A DNA stretch of 64,000 nt from JALYUA01 sp038253555. GTDB taxonomy: Bacteria > Acidobacteriota > Thermoanaerobaculia > UBA5066 > Gp7-AA6. The DNA lies in assembly GCA_038253555.1 (NCBI GenBank), contig JBBSGZ010000002.1:1-64000 (forward strand). Direction: 5' to 3'. A program made the translations under genes and the position numbers. Shown one piece after another: positions 17,362-24,836 of the stretch. Each line of letters begins with the position of its first letter. Positions within the stretch are counted from its first letter, which is position 1. The notes beneath the pieces were generated by a model that saw only the letters and a program-made list of their open reading frames with translations, did not search any database and was not told where the DNA came from.

Positions 17362-18879
17362 CTACTCCAGCCGGGCGGCCAGGCGCTCCATGGGCGCGCC
17401 GGCCAGGAACCGACGGGAAGCTTCCAGGTCCGGCGCGAGCAGACGGTCCCCGTCCCAGGGGGAGACGACTTCCCGGAACGCCGTCCTCAGCCGCTCGAGC
17501 GGCTTCGAGGAGCGGAGCGGGCGGAGAAACTCCATCGCCTGAAACGCGGCGAGAACTTCGATACCGAGGACGCGCTCGAGATTGTCGACGACGGCGGCGA
17601 ACTTCCGGGCGGCGATCGGCGACATCGAGACGTGGTCCTCCTTGTCGGCAGAGGTGGGGATCGAGTCGACGGAGGCCGGGTGCGACAGGATCTTCGACTC
17701 GGAAACGAGAGCGGCGGCCGTCACCTGGGCCATCATCAGTCCCGAGTTCAGCCCGCCCTCGGCCACCAGAAATGCGGGCAGATCCGAAAGGGCCGGATTC
17801 AGCAGCTTCTCGATCCGCCGTTCGGAGATCGAGGCGAGATCCGTGGCGGCGATCGCCGCGTAGTCGAGCACCAATCCCACGGGAGCTCCGTGGAAGTTTC
17901 CACCCGAAATGATCTCGCCGCCTTCCGCGAACACCAGCGGGTTGTCGGTGGCGCTGTTCATTTCGCGCTCGAGCACGTCCCGGGCGTGCGCGAACGCGTC
18001 CCGCGCGGCGCCATGCACCTGGGGCATGCAGCGGAGCGAATAATTGTCCTGCACGCGGCCGCAGCCCCGGTGCGACTCCCGGATGGCGCTGCCCCCCAGC
18101 AGCGTCTTCAAGTTGCGCGCGGACGCGATCGCGCCGGGGTGCGGGCGGACGGACGTGACCCGGGAATCGAACGCGGCGTCGGATCCCCTGGCCGCGTCGA
18201 GCGTCGCCGCCCCGGCGACGTCGGCGATGCGCGTCAGCGCCAGGGCGCGCTGGAGCGCGAGCCCTCCGACCGCGACGGACATCTGGACGCCGTTGATGAG
18301 CGCCAGGCCCTCCTTCGCCCGCAGGGTCACGGGCTCGAGGCCCGCGCGCTCGAGGGCGCGCCGCGCCGGCAGCTGGCGTCCGCCGACCCGCACGCGGCCT
18401 TCTCCCATCAGGCCCAGAGCGAGATGCGCCAGCGGAGCCAGATCCCCCGACGCCCCGACGGATCCGCGGGCTGGTACGACGGGGAGGATGTCGGCGGCGA
18501 GCATCGCAAGAAGAGCTTCGACAGTCGAGGTCCGCACGCCCGAGCATCCTTTCGCGAGGGCATTGACGCGCAGGGCGATCATCACCCGGACGACCTCGTC
18601 GGGCAGTGGCTCGCCCACGCCCGCGCAGTGACTGCGCACCAGGTTCCTCTGGAGCTTCTCGAGGTCTTCGCGCGGCACGGCCACGTCGGCGAATTTCCCG
18701 AACCCGGTCGTCAGTCCGTACGCGCGCTCGTTGCGGGCGACCGCGCCTTCGACGATCCGCCGGGAAGCCGCGATCGCACGGCGTGCGGCGTTGGCCAGAA
18801 CCACGCGCACGCGTCGGCCCGCGATTTCGGGAAGGTCGGAGAGGCGCATATCGGAACCGGACAGCGACAGGGGTTTCAT
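17362..18879 (-). CDS. hutH: Histidine ammonia-lyase
   Basis: HutH deaminates L-histidine to urocanate. The 505-residue protein carries the Ala143-Ser144-Gly145 triad in GSVGASGDLAPL that cyclises to the MIO cofactor, and the catalytic Tyr in ERAYGLTTGFG (about residue 54). Both residues and total length match the family. The ATG at 18879 is taken because it places Tyr and the MIO triad at standard positions; sequence further upstream is low-complexity. It heads the leftward run hutH-hutU-kinase and is divergent from purA, with a 164-bp gap that should hold both promoters. Confidence 0.96.
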   Translation of the reverse strand: MKPLSLSGSDMRLSDLPEIAGRRVRVVLANAARRAIAASRRIVEGAVARNERAYGLTTGFGKFADVAVPREDLEKLQRNLVRSHCAGVGEPLPDEVVRVMIALRVNALAKGCSGVRTSTVEALLAMLAADILPVVPARGSVGASGDLAPLAHLALGLMGEGRVRVGGRQLPARRALERAGLEPVTLRAKEGLALINGVQMSVAVGGLALQRALALTRIADVAGAATLDAARGSDAAFDSRVTSVRPHPGAIASARNLKTLLGGSAIRESHRGCGRVQDNYSLRCMPQVHGAARDAFAHARDVLEREMNSATDNPLVFAEGGEIISGGNFHGAPVGLVLDYAAIAATDLASISERRIEKLLNPALSDLPAFLVAEGGLNSGLMMAQVTAAALVSESKILSHPASVDSIPTSADKEDHVSMSPIAARKFAAVVDNLERVLGIEVLAAFQAMEFLRPLRSSKPLERLRTAFREVVSPWDGDRLLAPDLEASRRFLAGAPMERLAARLE

Positions 18880-19043
18880 GCCGCCCGCGATTGTAGGAGC
18901 TTTCGCCGGATCGACCGACCGCGTTGGCGCTCCGGCCCGGGAAATCGCGCCCCGCGCGCCGCGCCGGCCCTCTTTGAATGGTACCCTGCCTCGTTTTTCA
19001 CACATCGTCCGCTTGCGCCCCCGGCGCGAAGGAGAGCTTTGCG

Positions 19044-20351
19044 GTGAAGGTCGTCGCGATCCTCGGAGGCCAGTGGGGAGACGAAGGGAAGGGGAAGATC
19101 ATCGACCTTCTCTCCGACCGCTTCGACGTCGTCGCCAGGTACCACGGGGGACATAACGCCGGCCACACGGTGAAGTTCGGAGACCGGCACTTCGCCCTGC
19201 ACCTCCTTCCCGCCGGCGCGGTGCGCGGCCGGATCGGCGTCATCGGCCCGGGTGTCGTCGTCGACCCCGACGCTCTCCTGTCGGAAATCGCGACCGTGCG
19301 GGAGCAGGGCGTCGAAATCGGCGACAACCTCCTGCTGTCCGACCGCGCGCAGGTGATCCTCCCGTGGCACCGCCTGCTCGATGCCGCGCGGGAATCCGCG
19401 GCGGGAGACGCGAAGATTGGAACGACGCTGCGCGGAATCGGTCCCTCCTACGAGTCCGCGGCGGCCCGCAAGGGCATCCGCGTCGCGGAGCTTTACCGTC
19501 CCGAGACCCTCCGCGCGCGCGTCGAGGCGCTGGCCGCCGAAACCGGAGGCCTTCTCCGATCTCTCGGCTGCGCCGACATCCCGGAAACGAGCGCCGTCGT
19601 CGACTCTCTCGGCCGCTCCGCCGAGGCGTTGAAGCCGCACGTGCGCGATACCGGACGCTACCTGCGCGACCATCTTTCCCGCGGGGGCACGCTGCTCGCG
19701 GAGGGCGCGCACGGCGCGATGCTCGACCTCTCGGCGGGAACGTACCCGTTCGTGACGTCCTCGACGTGCACGTCCGGGGGCGTCGCCGCCGGGCTGCACA
19801 TCTCGCCCCGGGCGCTCGACGGCTCGCTCGTCGTTCTGAAGGCCTATACGACCCGGGTCGGGTCCGGCCCGTTTCCGACGGAGCTGAAGGACGCGACCGG
19901 CGAGTTCCTGCGGGCACGCGGGAACGAATACGGGACCTCGACCGGCCGCCCCCGCCGGACCGGCTGGTTCGACGCGGTGGTCGCGCGCACGGCCGTCGAG
20001 CTCTCGGGCGCCGCCGCCGTCGCCATAACGAAGCTCGACGTGCTCGACGAACTCGCCGAAATCCCCGTATGCGTCGGCTACCGGCTCGACGGGCGGGAGC
20101 TCTACGACGTCCCTCCTCTCGTCGAAGACCTCGACCGCGTCGAGCCCGTGTACGAAACGGTCCCGGGATGGCAGACGAAAACGACCGCCGCGACGCGCCC
20201 CGGGGACCTGCCGGCCGCGGCGCACCGGTACGTGCGTTACCTCGAGGAACGGATCGGCGCGCCGGCTGTGTTTCTCTCGACCGGTCCCCGGCGGGAAGAA
20301 ACGGTCTGGTGCCTCGACAGCGAGTTCTTAAAGGCCCTGCCGGGCACCTGA
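19044..20351 (+). CDS. purA: Adenylosuccinate synthetase
   Basis: PurA joins IMP and aspartate using GTP, the first committed step to AMP. The 435-residue protein has normal length and opens with the phosphate-binding GGQWGDEGKGK containing the catalytic Asp, followed by HGGHNAGHTV. Further signatures are GTTLRGIGPSYESAAARKGIR and the C-terminal TKLDVLDEL base-recognition segment. The GTG start at 19044 is preceded by AAGGAGAG at good spacing; an upstream in-frame start would add an unconserved extension. It is divergent from hutH. Confidence 0.97.
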   Translation: MKVVAILGGQWGDEGKGKIIDLLSDRFDVVARYHGGHNAGHTVKFGDRHFALHLLPAGAVRGRIGVIGPGVVVDPDALLSEIATVREQGVEIGDNLLLSDRAQVILPWHRLLDAARESAAGDAKIGTTLRGIGPSYESAAARKGIRVAELYRPETLRARVEALAAETGGLLRSLGCADIPETSAVVDSLGRSAEALKPHVRDTGRYLRDHLSRGGTLLAEGAHGAMLDLSAGTYPFVTSSTCTSGGVAAGLHISPRALDGSLVVLKAYTTRVGSGPFPTELKDATGEFLRARGNEYGTSTGRPRRTGWFDAVVARTAVELSGAAAVAITKLDVLDELAEIPVCVGYRLDGRELYDVPPLVEDLDRVEPVYETVPGWQTKTTAATRPGDLPAAAHRYVRYLEERIGAPAVFLSTGPRREETVWCLDSEFLKALPGT

Positions 20352-20391
20352 TCCGGAACATCCCTTGCAGACGGGCGAGCGGAGGCTCCAG

Positions 20392-20718
20392 ATGAATACA
20401 CGCTCGAGGGTCCGTCTCTCCGCGCTTTTTTTGCCCGCAGTCGCCCTCCTCGCCGGGGTCCTGCTCATCGGCCAGGCCGCCTGCTCGTCTTCCACACCGA
20501 GAGGAGGATCTCCGACCGGTGGGACCACGGGGACGACCGGGACGACCGGCACGGCGGGAACCACCGGGACCGGCGGATCTACTGATTCTGGAACCGGCGG
20601 CCGGTACACCGTGACGCCGGCGGGCGGGACGAGCAGCCCCGGCTATCGCGCAACGCCCGGCAACACCACGCCGGACCGCGACCGCACGCCTTCCGCCACG
20701 CAGCCCGCGTCCCGCTGA
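20392..20718 (+). CDS. Small Gly/Thr-rich exported protein, probable lipoprotein
   Basis: The 108-residue protein starts with a basic N-terminus and a long hydrophobic signal segment (LSALFLPAVALLAGVLL) ending at a Cys near residue 30. The sequence before that Cys is not an ideal lipobox, so lipidation is likely rather than certain. The mature part is low complexity: Gly/Thr repeats at residues 40-63, then a Pro/Thr/Arg-rich tail. The ATG at 20392 has GGAGG upstream. It follows purA by 40 nt. I know no function; such sequence is typical of surface-exposed or cell-wall spacer proteins. Confidence 0.6.
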   Translation: MNTRSRVRLSALFLPAVALLAGVLLIGQAACSSSTPRGGSPTGGTTGTTGTTGTAGTTGTGGSTDSGTGGRYTVTPAGGTSSPGYRATPGNTTPDRDRTPSATQPASR

Positions 20719-20780
20719 ACTGCGCTCGCCGTCGAGGTCCCCGCTCCGCGCCTCATGGGTAGAATCGGGTGGAGCTCGCC

Positions 20781-21152
20781 ATGCTTTTTCCAGAGTCCCC
20801 CGATTGGCCCGCCCCGGCCTTGGACTGCCGGACCTGCGGAGCCTGCTGCGCGTCCCCCTGGACGGGAAACGGCTACGTGGCGCTGGACGATGAGGAGTTG
20901 CGCCTTCGCCGGGTGGGAGTCCTCACGGTGACCTTGCGATACGGCGGCCCGACGGGCTTCGGACAGCTCGTCGAGAAACTCGGAACGGTGCGGGACGAGG
21001 CAGGCCGGTTCGTCTGCGCCGAGTTCGATGGCCGGATCGCCGGACCGTCTCGCTGCCGGATTTACGAGGACCGCCCGCTGCCCTGCCGCCGGCTCGAACC
21101 GGCAAGCGCCGCCTGCCTCGACGCGCGCCGCCGCGCGGGCCTCCCGGATTAA
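20781..21152 (+). CDS. YkgJ-family cysteine-cluster protein
   Basis: The 123-residue protein has the family's N-terminal cluster CRTCGACC (about residues 16-23), then an acidic segment DDEELRLRR, and a C-terminal CRIYEDRPLPCRRLE. This is the Cys pattern of YkgJ/PF03692 proteins, predicted to bind zinc or an iron-sulfur cluster; their role is not established. The ATG at 20781 is preferred over a GTG 12 nt upstream because GGTGGAG then serves as ribosome site. It is the last core gene before the integrated element. Confidence 0.8.
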   Translation: MLFPESPDWPAPALDCRTCGACCASPWTGNGYVALDDEELRLRRVGVLTVTLRYGGPTGFGQLVEKLGTVRDEAGRFVCAEFDGRIAGPSRCRIYEDRPLPCRRLEPASAACLDARRRAGLPD

Positions 21153-21217
21153 CGCGGCCGCCCGCCTGCCGTCCAGAGCCCCGTTCCAGGGCCCATGCTG
21201 AGGAGTCGAGAGGATCT

Positions 21218-21245
21218 TTGGTGGGCCGTCTGGGACTCGAACCCA
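21218..21245. repeat. attL: left copy of tRNA-Lys 3' end
   Basis: This 28-bp sequence is identical to 24597-24624. It corresponds to the T-arm, the 3' acceptor strand and the CCA of tRNA-Lys plus one base. The rest of a tRNA is absent here, so this is the tRNA fragment left at the far end of the element. Confidence 0.85.
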
Positions 21246-21247
21246 AC

Positions 21248-22465
21248 CTATTTCTCCGAAACGCTCGGAAAAACCGCCACTCTTTCTGCGCCGACGACTC
21301 GTTTTTCTGCCGCCGCTTCCCGCTTCGCCGCCAGGTAGAGCTCGACCTTCTCGGAGGCCGCGTGAGCCCGCTCCGGCCGCTGCTTGAGGTATCGCAGCAT
21401 CATCGCGTCGGTCTTGTGTCCGCTGCGGTCCTTGATCTCCGCGTGCGACAGCCCGGCGTCATTCATCAGCCCGACCGCGGTGCTCTTCACCGTGTAGATC
21501 GTGAAACCTCCGTCGCGTCCATAGGCGAGCCCCATTTCCGCGCATGCGCCGGCGAACAGGGCCCGGTCCTTCTCGTCGCGCATGTGCCGGCCGCTGCGGT
21601 GGAAGATCAGGTCGCAACCGAGCCGACGAGCGGCGAGCCGGCGCTCGATGATCTCCCGTAACGCGCCGGAGAGCCCGATCATGACGGCGTTGCCCTTCTT
21701 CTCGGGCCGGATCTTGAGCGTCCAGGTCTCCGAGTCGAATTGCGACCACGTCAGGTTCCGGAGCCCTTCCGGCCGACGCGCCGTCAGACTCATGAACTCC
21801 ACGAGGTCCGGGAGCGGGTCTCCGGTCTTGAGCTTGCGGAGCCGCGAGACAAGCTCCCCGACGCGCTCGGGCGGAAATTCGATCTCCGAGACGTTGTCGA
21901 TCTCGGGTAGCTCGATGTAGGGCGCGAACGCGATCGCCTTGCGCTGCACCGCGTACCGAAACGCGCGGTTCAAGATCTCGAGCTCGCGGCGGATGCTCGT
22001 CGCCCCCGCCTTCGCGCGCTTGAGCGTGCCGTCGCCCTTCCGCCGACGCTCCCGGTACTGGTCAACGTGCTCCGGCCGGAACTCCACCGCCCGGATCGGA
22101 CCGAGCAGCGCCTTCAACGTCCCGGTTCGATACCGAATCTCGCAGACGCTCGCGAGCTTCTCCGCCTCGCAGCGGCGGAGGTTCGCATCGAGGAGGTCCG
22201 CGACCGTCACGCGCTCGAGCTTCGGAGTCGCGAGCGGAGCGATCCCCTCCCCCGCATTGTCCCGGCTGCGCGTCAGGCGCTTCAATTCCCGCTTCGCGTC
22301 GGCCAGGTCCTCCGTCTTCGCCGAGACGAGGATCTCCTTCCGCTCGGCGCGGTAGCTGATGTACAGGTGCTTGCTCACCTTCTTCTTCGTCTCGGAGTCC
22401 ACGAAAAAGAAGATCGTGCCCTCGCCGGTATCCCCCGACCACTCGACCTGACGGATCCGTTTCAT
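21248..22465 (-). CDS. int: Tyrosine-type site-specific integrase
   Basis: The 405-residue protein has a lysine-rich N-terminal arm region, a SAM-like core-binding domain (about residues 85-185) and a catalytic domain. The first catalytic Arg lies in LTARRPEGLRNLTW (about 231), a beta-hairpin Lys in RPEKKGNA, the GH motif His in RSGHKTD (350) and the nucleophile in MMLRYL (Tyr359). The second box, normally H-x-x-R, reads Y-T-V-K (324-327), so both usual residues are replaced. The ATG at 22465 has GGGAGCG upstream and overlaps the stop of the preceding small gene (ATGA). The stop codon sits 3 bp from attL, as expected for the element's own integrase. Confidence 0.88.
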   Translation of the reverse strand: MKRIRQVEWSGDTGEGTIFFFVDSETKKKVSKHLYISYRAERKEILVSAKTEDLADAKRELKRLTRSRDNAGEGIAPLATPKLERVTVADLLDANLRRCEAEKLASVCEIRYRTGTLKALLGPIRAVEFRPEHVDQYRERRRKGDGTLKRAKAGATSIRRELEILNRAFRYAVQRKAIAFAPYIELPEIDNVSEIEFPPERVGELVSRLRKLKTGDPLPDLVEFMSLTARRPEGLRNLTWSQFDSETWTLKIRPEKKGNAVMIGLSGALREIIERRLAARRLGCDLIFHRSGRHMRDEKDRALFAGACAEMGLAYGRDGGFTIYTVKSTAVGLMNDAGLSHAEIKDRSGHKTDAMMLRYLKQRPERAHAASEKVELYLAAKREAAAEKRVVGAERVAVFPSVSEK

Positions 22466-22702
22466 GATTTCGCTCCCTTCTTCGCCGTCCGCGGCCGGCC
22501 CGCACGCTTGGGCTCGATCGGCTGCTTCGACCCGAGATAGTCCCGAATCGCGACGTTGACGAGATAGGTCAGCGCCACCGATATCCTTTTCGCGTTTGCG
22601 GACCTGGCGGCCTAACTTCCGCTCGAGTCGTTCAAGGTCACAGGTGTCTTCGGGCGGGGGGATCCAACGGACGATTTTCCGCGGGCCGGTCAGCGGAGCC
22701 AT
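22462..22702 (-). pseudogene. Frameshifted ribbon-helix-helix regulator or excisionase candidate
   Basis: Reading left from an ATG at 22702 (AGGGGA 6 nt upstream) gives a frame that encodes LERLERKLGRQVRKRE and then loses sense. A different frame from the same point encodes ISVALTYLVNVAIRDYLG and a basic tail (PKRAGRPRTAKKGAKS), ending in a TGA that overlaps the integrase ATG. Removing one base from the run of four T on the plus strand (22587-22590) joins both parts into a roughly 80-residue ribbon-helix-helix-like protein. It may be a decayed gene, a sequencing indel or a programmed +1 frameshift. Position before int suggests control of excision or transcription. Confidence 0.55.
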
Positions 22703-22824
22703 GCGAGTCCCCTGCACTCTCCCCGCGAGAAGTAGAGCAGGCGGAGAGCGGCGCGGGGGGCCGCGGTTCGGTCGGAGGGAGCTACCCGCCGCCTATCCGC
22801 CCACCGATGACTCTACGCTCGCGG

Positions 22825-23055
22825 TCAAGCGTTCAGGTCCGCCCGCCCTTTGAGCAGCCGGACCATGCGCTCCGCCTCTTCCTTAGCCAGTAGAAACCGT
22901 TCGCTGTCGAACCGGCCATCGGTCGCCCGCACCAGCGCCGCCAGGGCGCGATAGGCGAGCCAGAGATCGGAGCGCGGGACGGAAAGCTGCTCCGGCGTCT
23001 CGAGCAGTGGAGAAGAGGAGACGCACGCCGCGCCGCGCTTGCCTGGCACCCGCAT
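22825..23055 (-). CDS. Small hypothetical protein downstream of terminase
   Basis: The 76-residue product has a Gly/Arg-rich start, a helical middle (RSDLWLAYRALAALVRATDG) and a charged helical end (LLAKEEAERMVRLLKG). I do not recognise it. The ATG overlaps the terminase stop codon by one base (TGATG), typical of translational coupling. The 120 bp that follow, before the ribbon-helix-helix gene, hold no supported gene. Confidence 0.6.
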   Translation of the reverse strand: MRVPGKRGAACVSSSPLLETPEQLSVPRSDLWLAYRALAALVRATDGRFDSERFLLAKEEAERMVRLLKGRADLNA

Positions 23056-24431
23056 CAAAATCCCCGGAAGCGGTTTCGCCGGTCGCGCTCTTCCGCTTCG
23101 GCCTCGTCCATGTCGCGAGCCCACTGTCCGCCGTTCTCGTAGAATTTCCCGTCGCGATACCCGCTCTCGTCGACGAGGGAAGTGCCCGCGTATTTCTCGA
23201 CCCGCAGCGCCACGAAGAATCCCGCACCGCCCTTCCCGAGCTCCTGGCAGGCGAGCGCGAGACTCATGACTCCGTCATCTGACATACCCGCGGCGCTGCC
23301 GTATCGCACCTCCCCGCTTTCGGAGAGCTCGTACTCCATCGCGTCCATTTCTTCGCGAAGCCAGACGTACTTCTGCGGGATGGAAATCTCCCGCTTCTCG
23401 CACGCGACGACGAGACGCTCGATCAGTCGCTTCTTGCTCGGGCCCGTAAAGACAAAACCCTCGACGCGCAGCCCGGCCTTCCTGAGCTCCTCGATCACGA
23501 CGTCGCCGACGCCCGTCGCATCGACGACCGCGCGCGAACAGCCGTACCGCGCATAGAGCGCCGCGGCTCGCTCAACCTGGACCGTCCAGGCAACCGCGTT
23601 GAACCGGTCGACGTAGGCCACCTTTCCCGAGCCCACGTCGAGAACGGTCAGGACAGTCCAGTCCTGCTTGCGCGCGAGGTCTGCGCCCATGACGTAGCGG
23701 CCTCCCTTGACGGGCGAGCTCCATTCCGCGCCCGTGAAAATCTCGTCGAGTCCTCTCAGCAGAGCAGCGTCGGCCTCCGGAATCTCCGCCAGGTAGAGCG
23801 CGCGCCACAAACTCTCGGGCATCTTGTTGCGCATCGACTCGATCAGCTCGGCCGGGACGAAGCCTTCCCCGAGAGTCGGGAAGAGCATGTAATCCTCGGA
23901 GGACGTCGCGCGCTCTTCGGGAGTCATGTGCTTGACCCGGAGCAGGTGTCGAATCGCCCAGTTCTTTGACCCGCGTTCGAGGTTGAACGCGAGTCGGACC
24001 TTTCCGTTCGTCGCCGAAATCGTCGTGAGCGCCGCGGTCAGGGACGCCTCGGTCTGCCGGCTCGCTTCGTCGATCACGACGCGGTGATAGGCGTCGCCGT
24101 AGATCGCCTCCGGGTTGTCGCCCGAATAAAAATCGACCCGGCCGCCGTTCTCGCCGGTGAATTTCAACTCCGCCGCGGCGACGTCCTGGCGCGCGATCGG
24201 GACCTCGAGGAAAGTCTTGAGCAAATCGAAGAGGGAGCGCGATCGCCGGTACCAGGGCCCGACGACGGCGCATCGCTCGCCGGCAAGAAATCCCTGCACG
24301 ATCCAGAGCGCGAGCCCGACCGTCTTCCCGGTCTTCGTCCCGGCGCCGACGTACAGGATCCGCGCCGGGCTCTCGATGAGCTTTCGCTGATTCGGCGTCA
24401 GCGCCGGGAGGGTGATTTTTACGGGCGGCAC
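23055..24431 (-). CDS. terL: Phage terminase large subunit
   Basis: TerL is the DNA-packaging motor of tailed phages, with an ATPase that drives DNA into the capsid and a nuclease that cuts concatemers. The 458-residue protein looks complete. It has Walker A GAGTKTGKT (29-37), Walker B VVIDEAS (118-124) and a motif-III-like segment before a linker. An RNase H-like nuclease domain follows, with acidic residues in MGADLARKQD (Asp251), VVDATGVGD (Asp304) and SDDGVMSLA (Asp385/386). The GTG start at 24431 lacks a strong ribosome site. It is the only recognisable phage structural or packaging gene in the element; no small terminase, portal or capsid gene accompanies it. Confidence 0.85.
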   Translation of the reverse strand: MPPVKITLPALTPNQRKLIESPARILYVGAGTKTGKTVGLALWIVQGFLAGERCAVVGPWYRRSRSLFDLLKTFLEVPIARQDVAAAELKFTGENGGRVDFYSGDNPEAIYGDAYHRVVIDEASRQTEASLTAALTTISATNGKVRLAFNLERGSKNWAIRHLLRVKHMTPEERATSSEDYMLFPTLGEGFVPAELIESMRNKMPESLWRALYLAEIPEADAALLRGLDEIFTGAEWSSPVKGGRYVMGADLARKQDWTVLTVLDVGSGKVAYVDRFNAVAWTVQVERAAALYARYGCSRAVVDATGVGDVVIEELRKAGLRVEGFVFTGPSKKRLIERLVVACEKREISIPQKYVWLREEMDAMEYELSESGEVRYGSAAGMSDDGVMSLALACQELGKGGAGFFVALRVEKYAGTSLVDESGYRDGKFYENGGQWARDMDEAEAEERDRRNRFRGF

Positions 24432-24434
24432 GGC

Positions 24435-24560
24435 TCAGCCTTTCTGCGGACTTTCTGCGGGACTTTCTGCGGGCGTGCCACCGGGATTGACCTTTTCGGG
24501 TCTGAGCGCCCGCGGCACGCTCGCGGCGAAAGCCCCCAAATAGGCCGTATTTGCGGCCAC
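24435..24560 (-). CDS. Possible 41-residue ORF before terL
   Basis: A GTG-started frame encodes about 41 residues, beginning VAANTAYLGAFAAS and ending with a PAESPAES repeat. It stops just before the terL start codon. The frame stays open upstream toward the tRNA, so it could also be the remnant of a longer gene cut at the integration junction. Ribosome-site evidence is weak and composition is the only support. Confidence 0.25.
   Translation of the reverse strand: MAANTAYLGAFAASVPRALRPEKVNPGGTPAESPAESPQKG
24440..24472. repeat. Three direct repeats CTTTCTGCGG before terL
   Basis: The 10-mer CTTTCTGCGG occurs at 24440, 24451 and 24463, at spacings of 11 and 12 bp. It lies immediately upstream of the terL start codon on the minus strand. 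Helical-turn spacing suggests a protein-binding array, but the repeats are also within a possible small ORF, where they would encode PAES repeats. Confidence 0.5.
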
Positions 24561-24596
24561 TTTCGCGCGCAGCCGGTAACGAGCGGTGAGAAGAGG

Positions 24597-24624
24597 TTGG
24601 TGGGCCGTCTGGGACTCGAACCCA
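24597..24624. repeat. attR: right copy within tRNA-Lys
   Basis: This is the 28-bp sequence shared with 21218-21245. It spans the T-arm, acceptor 3' strand and CCA of the intact tRNA-Lys gene plus one base. Integration here preserves a functional tRNA. Confidence 0.85.
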
Positions 24625-24674
24625 GGACCACCGGCTTAAAAGGCCGATGCTCTAACCGACTGAGCTAACGGCCC
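24598..24674 (-). tRNA. tRNA-Lys (anticodon TTT), CCA encoded
   Basis: The minus strand folds as a complete cloverleaf. The acceptor GGGCCGT pairs with ACGGCCC, the D-stem GCTC with GAGC, and the T-stem CTGGG with CCCAG around TTCGAGT. The anticodon stem TCGGC/GCCGG holds the loop CTTTTAA, giving anticodon TTT (Lys). The discriminator A is followed by a genome-encoded CCA. Its 3' end is the attachment site of the adjacent element. Confidence 0.95.
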
Positions 24675-24836
24675 GCGTGCGGGGCATCCAGTTTTCGCAT
24701 CCTACCCGATTTCGTCCAGAGCGACGCCCCGGGTCGTCCAAAGACGCTCGTTCCGGATTATGGTTAGGAAAACCCGGCACGTGGCGGCAGACGGATGTGA
24801 GATGCGCGTGGGGCAGAGTCCCCCGGGAGGTGTCGT

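Larger units (their letters stand above)
21218..24624. mobile_element. Compact tRNA-Lys-integrated element with integrase and terminase
   Basis: Two identical 28-bp sequences flank this interval: 21218-21245 and 24597-24624, the latter being the 3' end of an intact tRNA-Lys gene. That is the expected scar of site-specific integration by a tyrosine recombinase. The unit is about 3.4 kb (3379 bp if excised). It carries an integrase whose stop codon is 3 bp inside the left repeat, a broken ribbon-helix-helix gene, a 76-residue unknown, a complete terminase large subunit and perhaps a 41-residue ORF, all leftward. Capsid, portal, replication and lysis genes are absent. It may be a phage satellite, a non-phage integrative element using TerL, or a prophage reduced by deletion. 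Confidence 0.8.

Noticed and set aside
24419..24631. A 70-residue frame starting inside tRNA-Lys
   Set aside because: Its start is within the tRNA gene and the sequence has no coding character; only the alternative 41-residue frame is kept, at low confidence.
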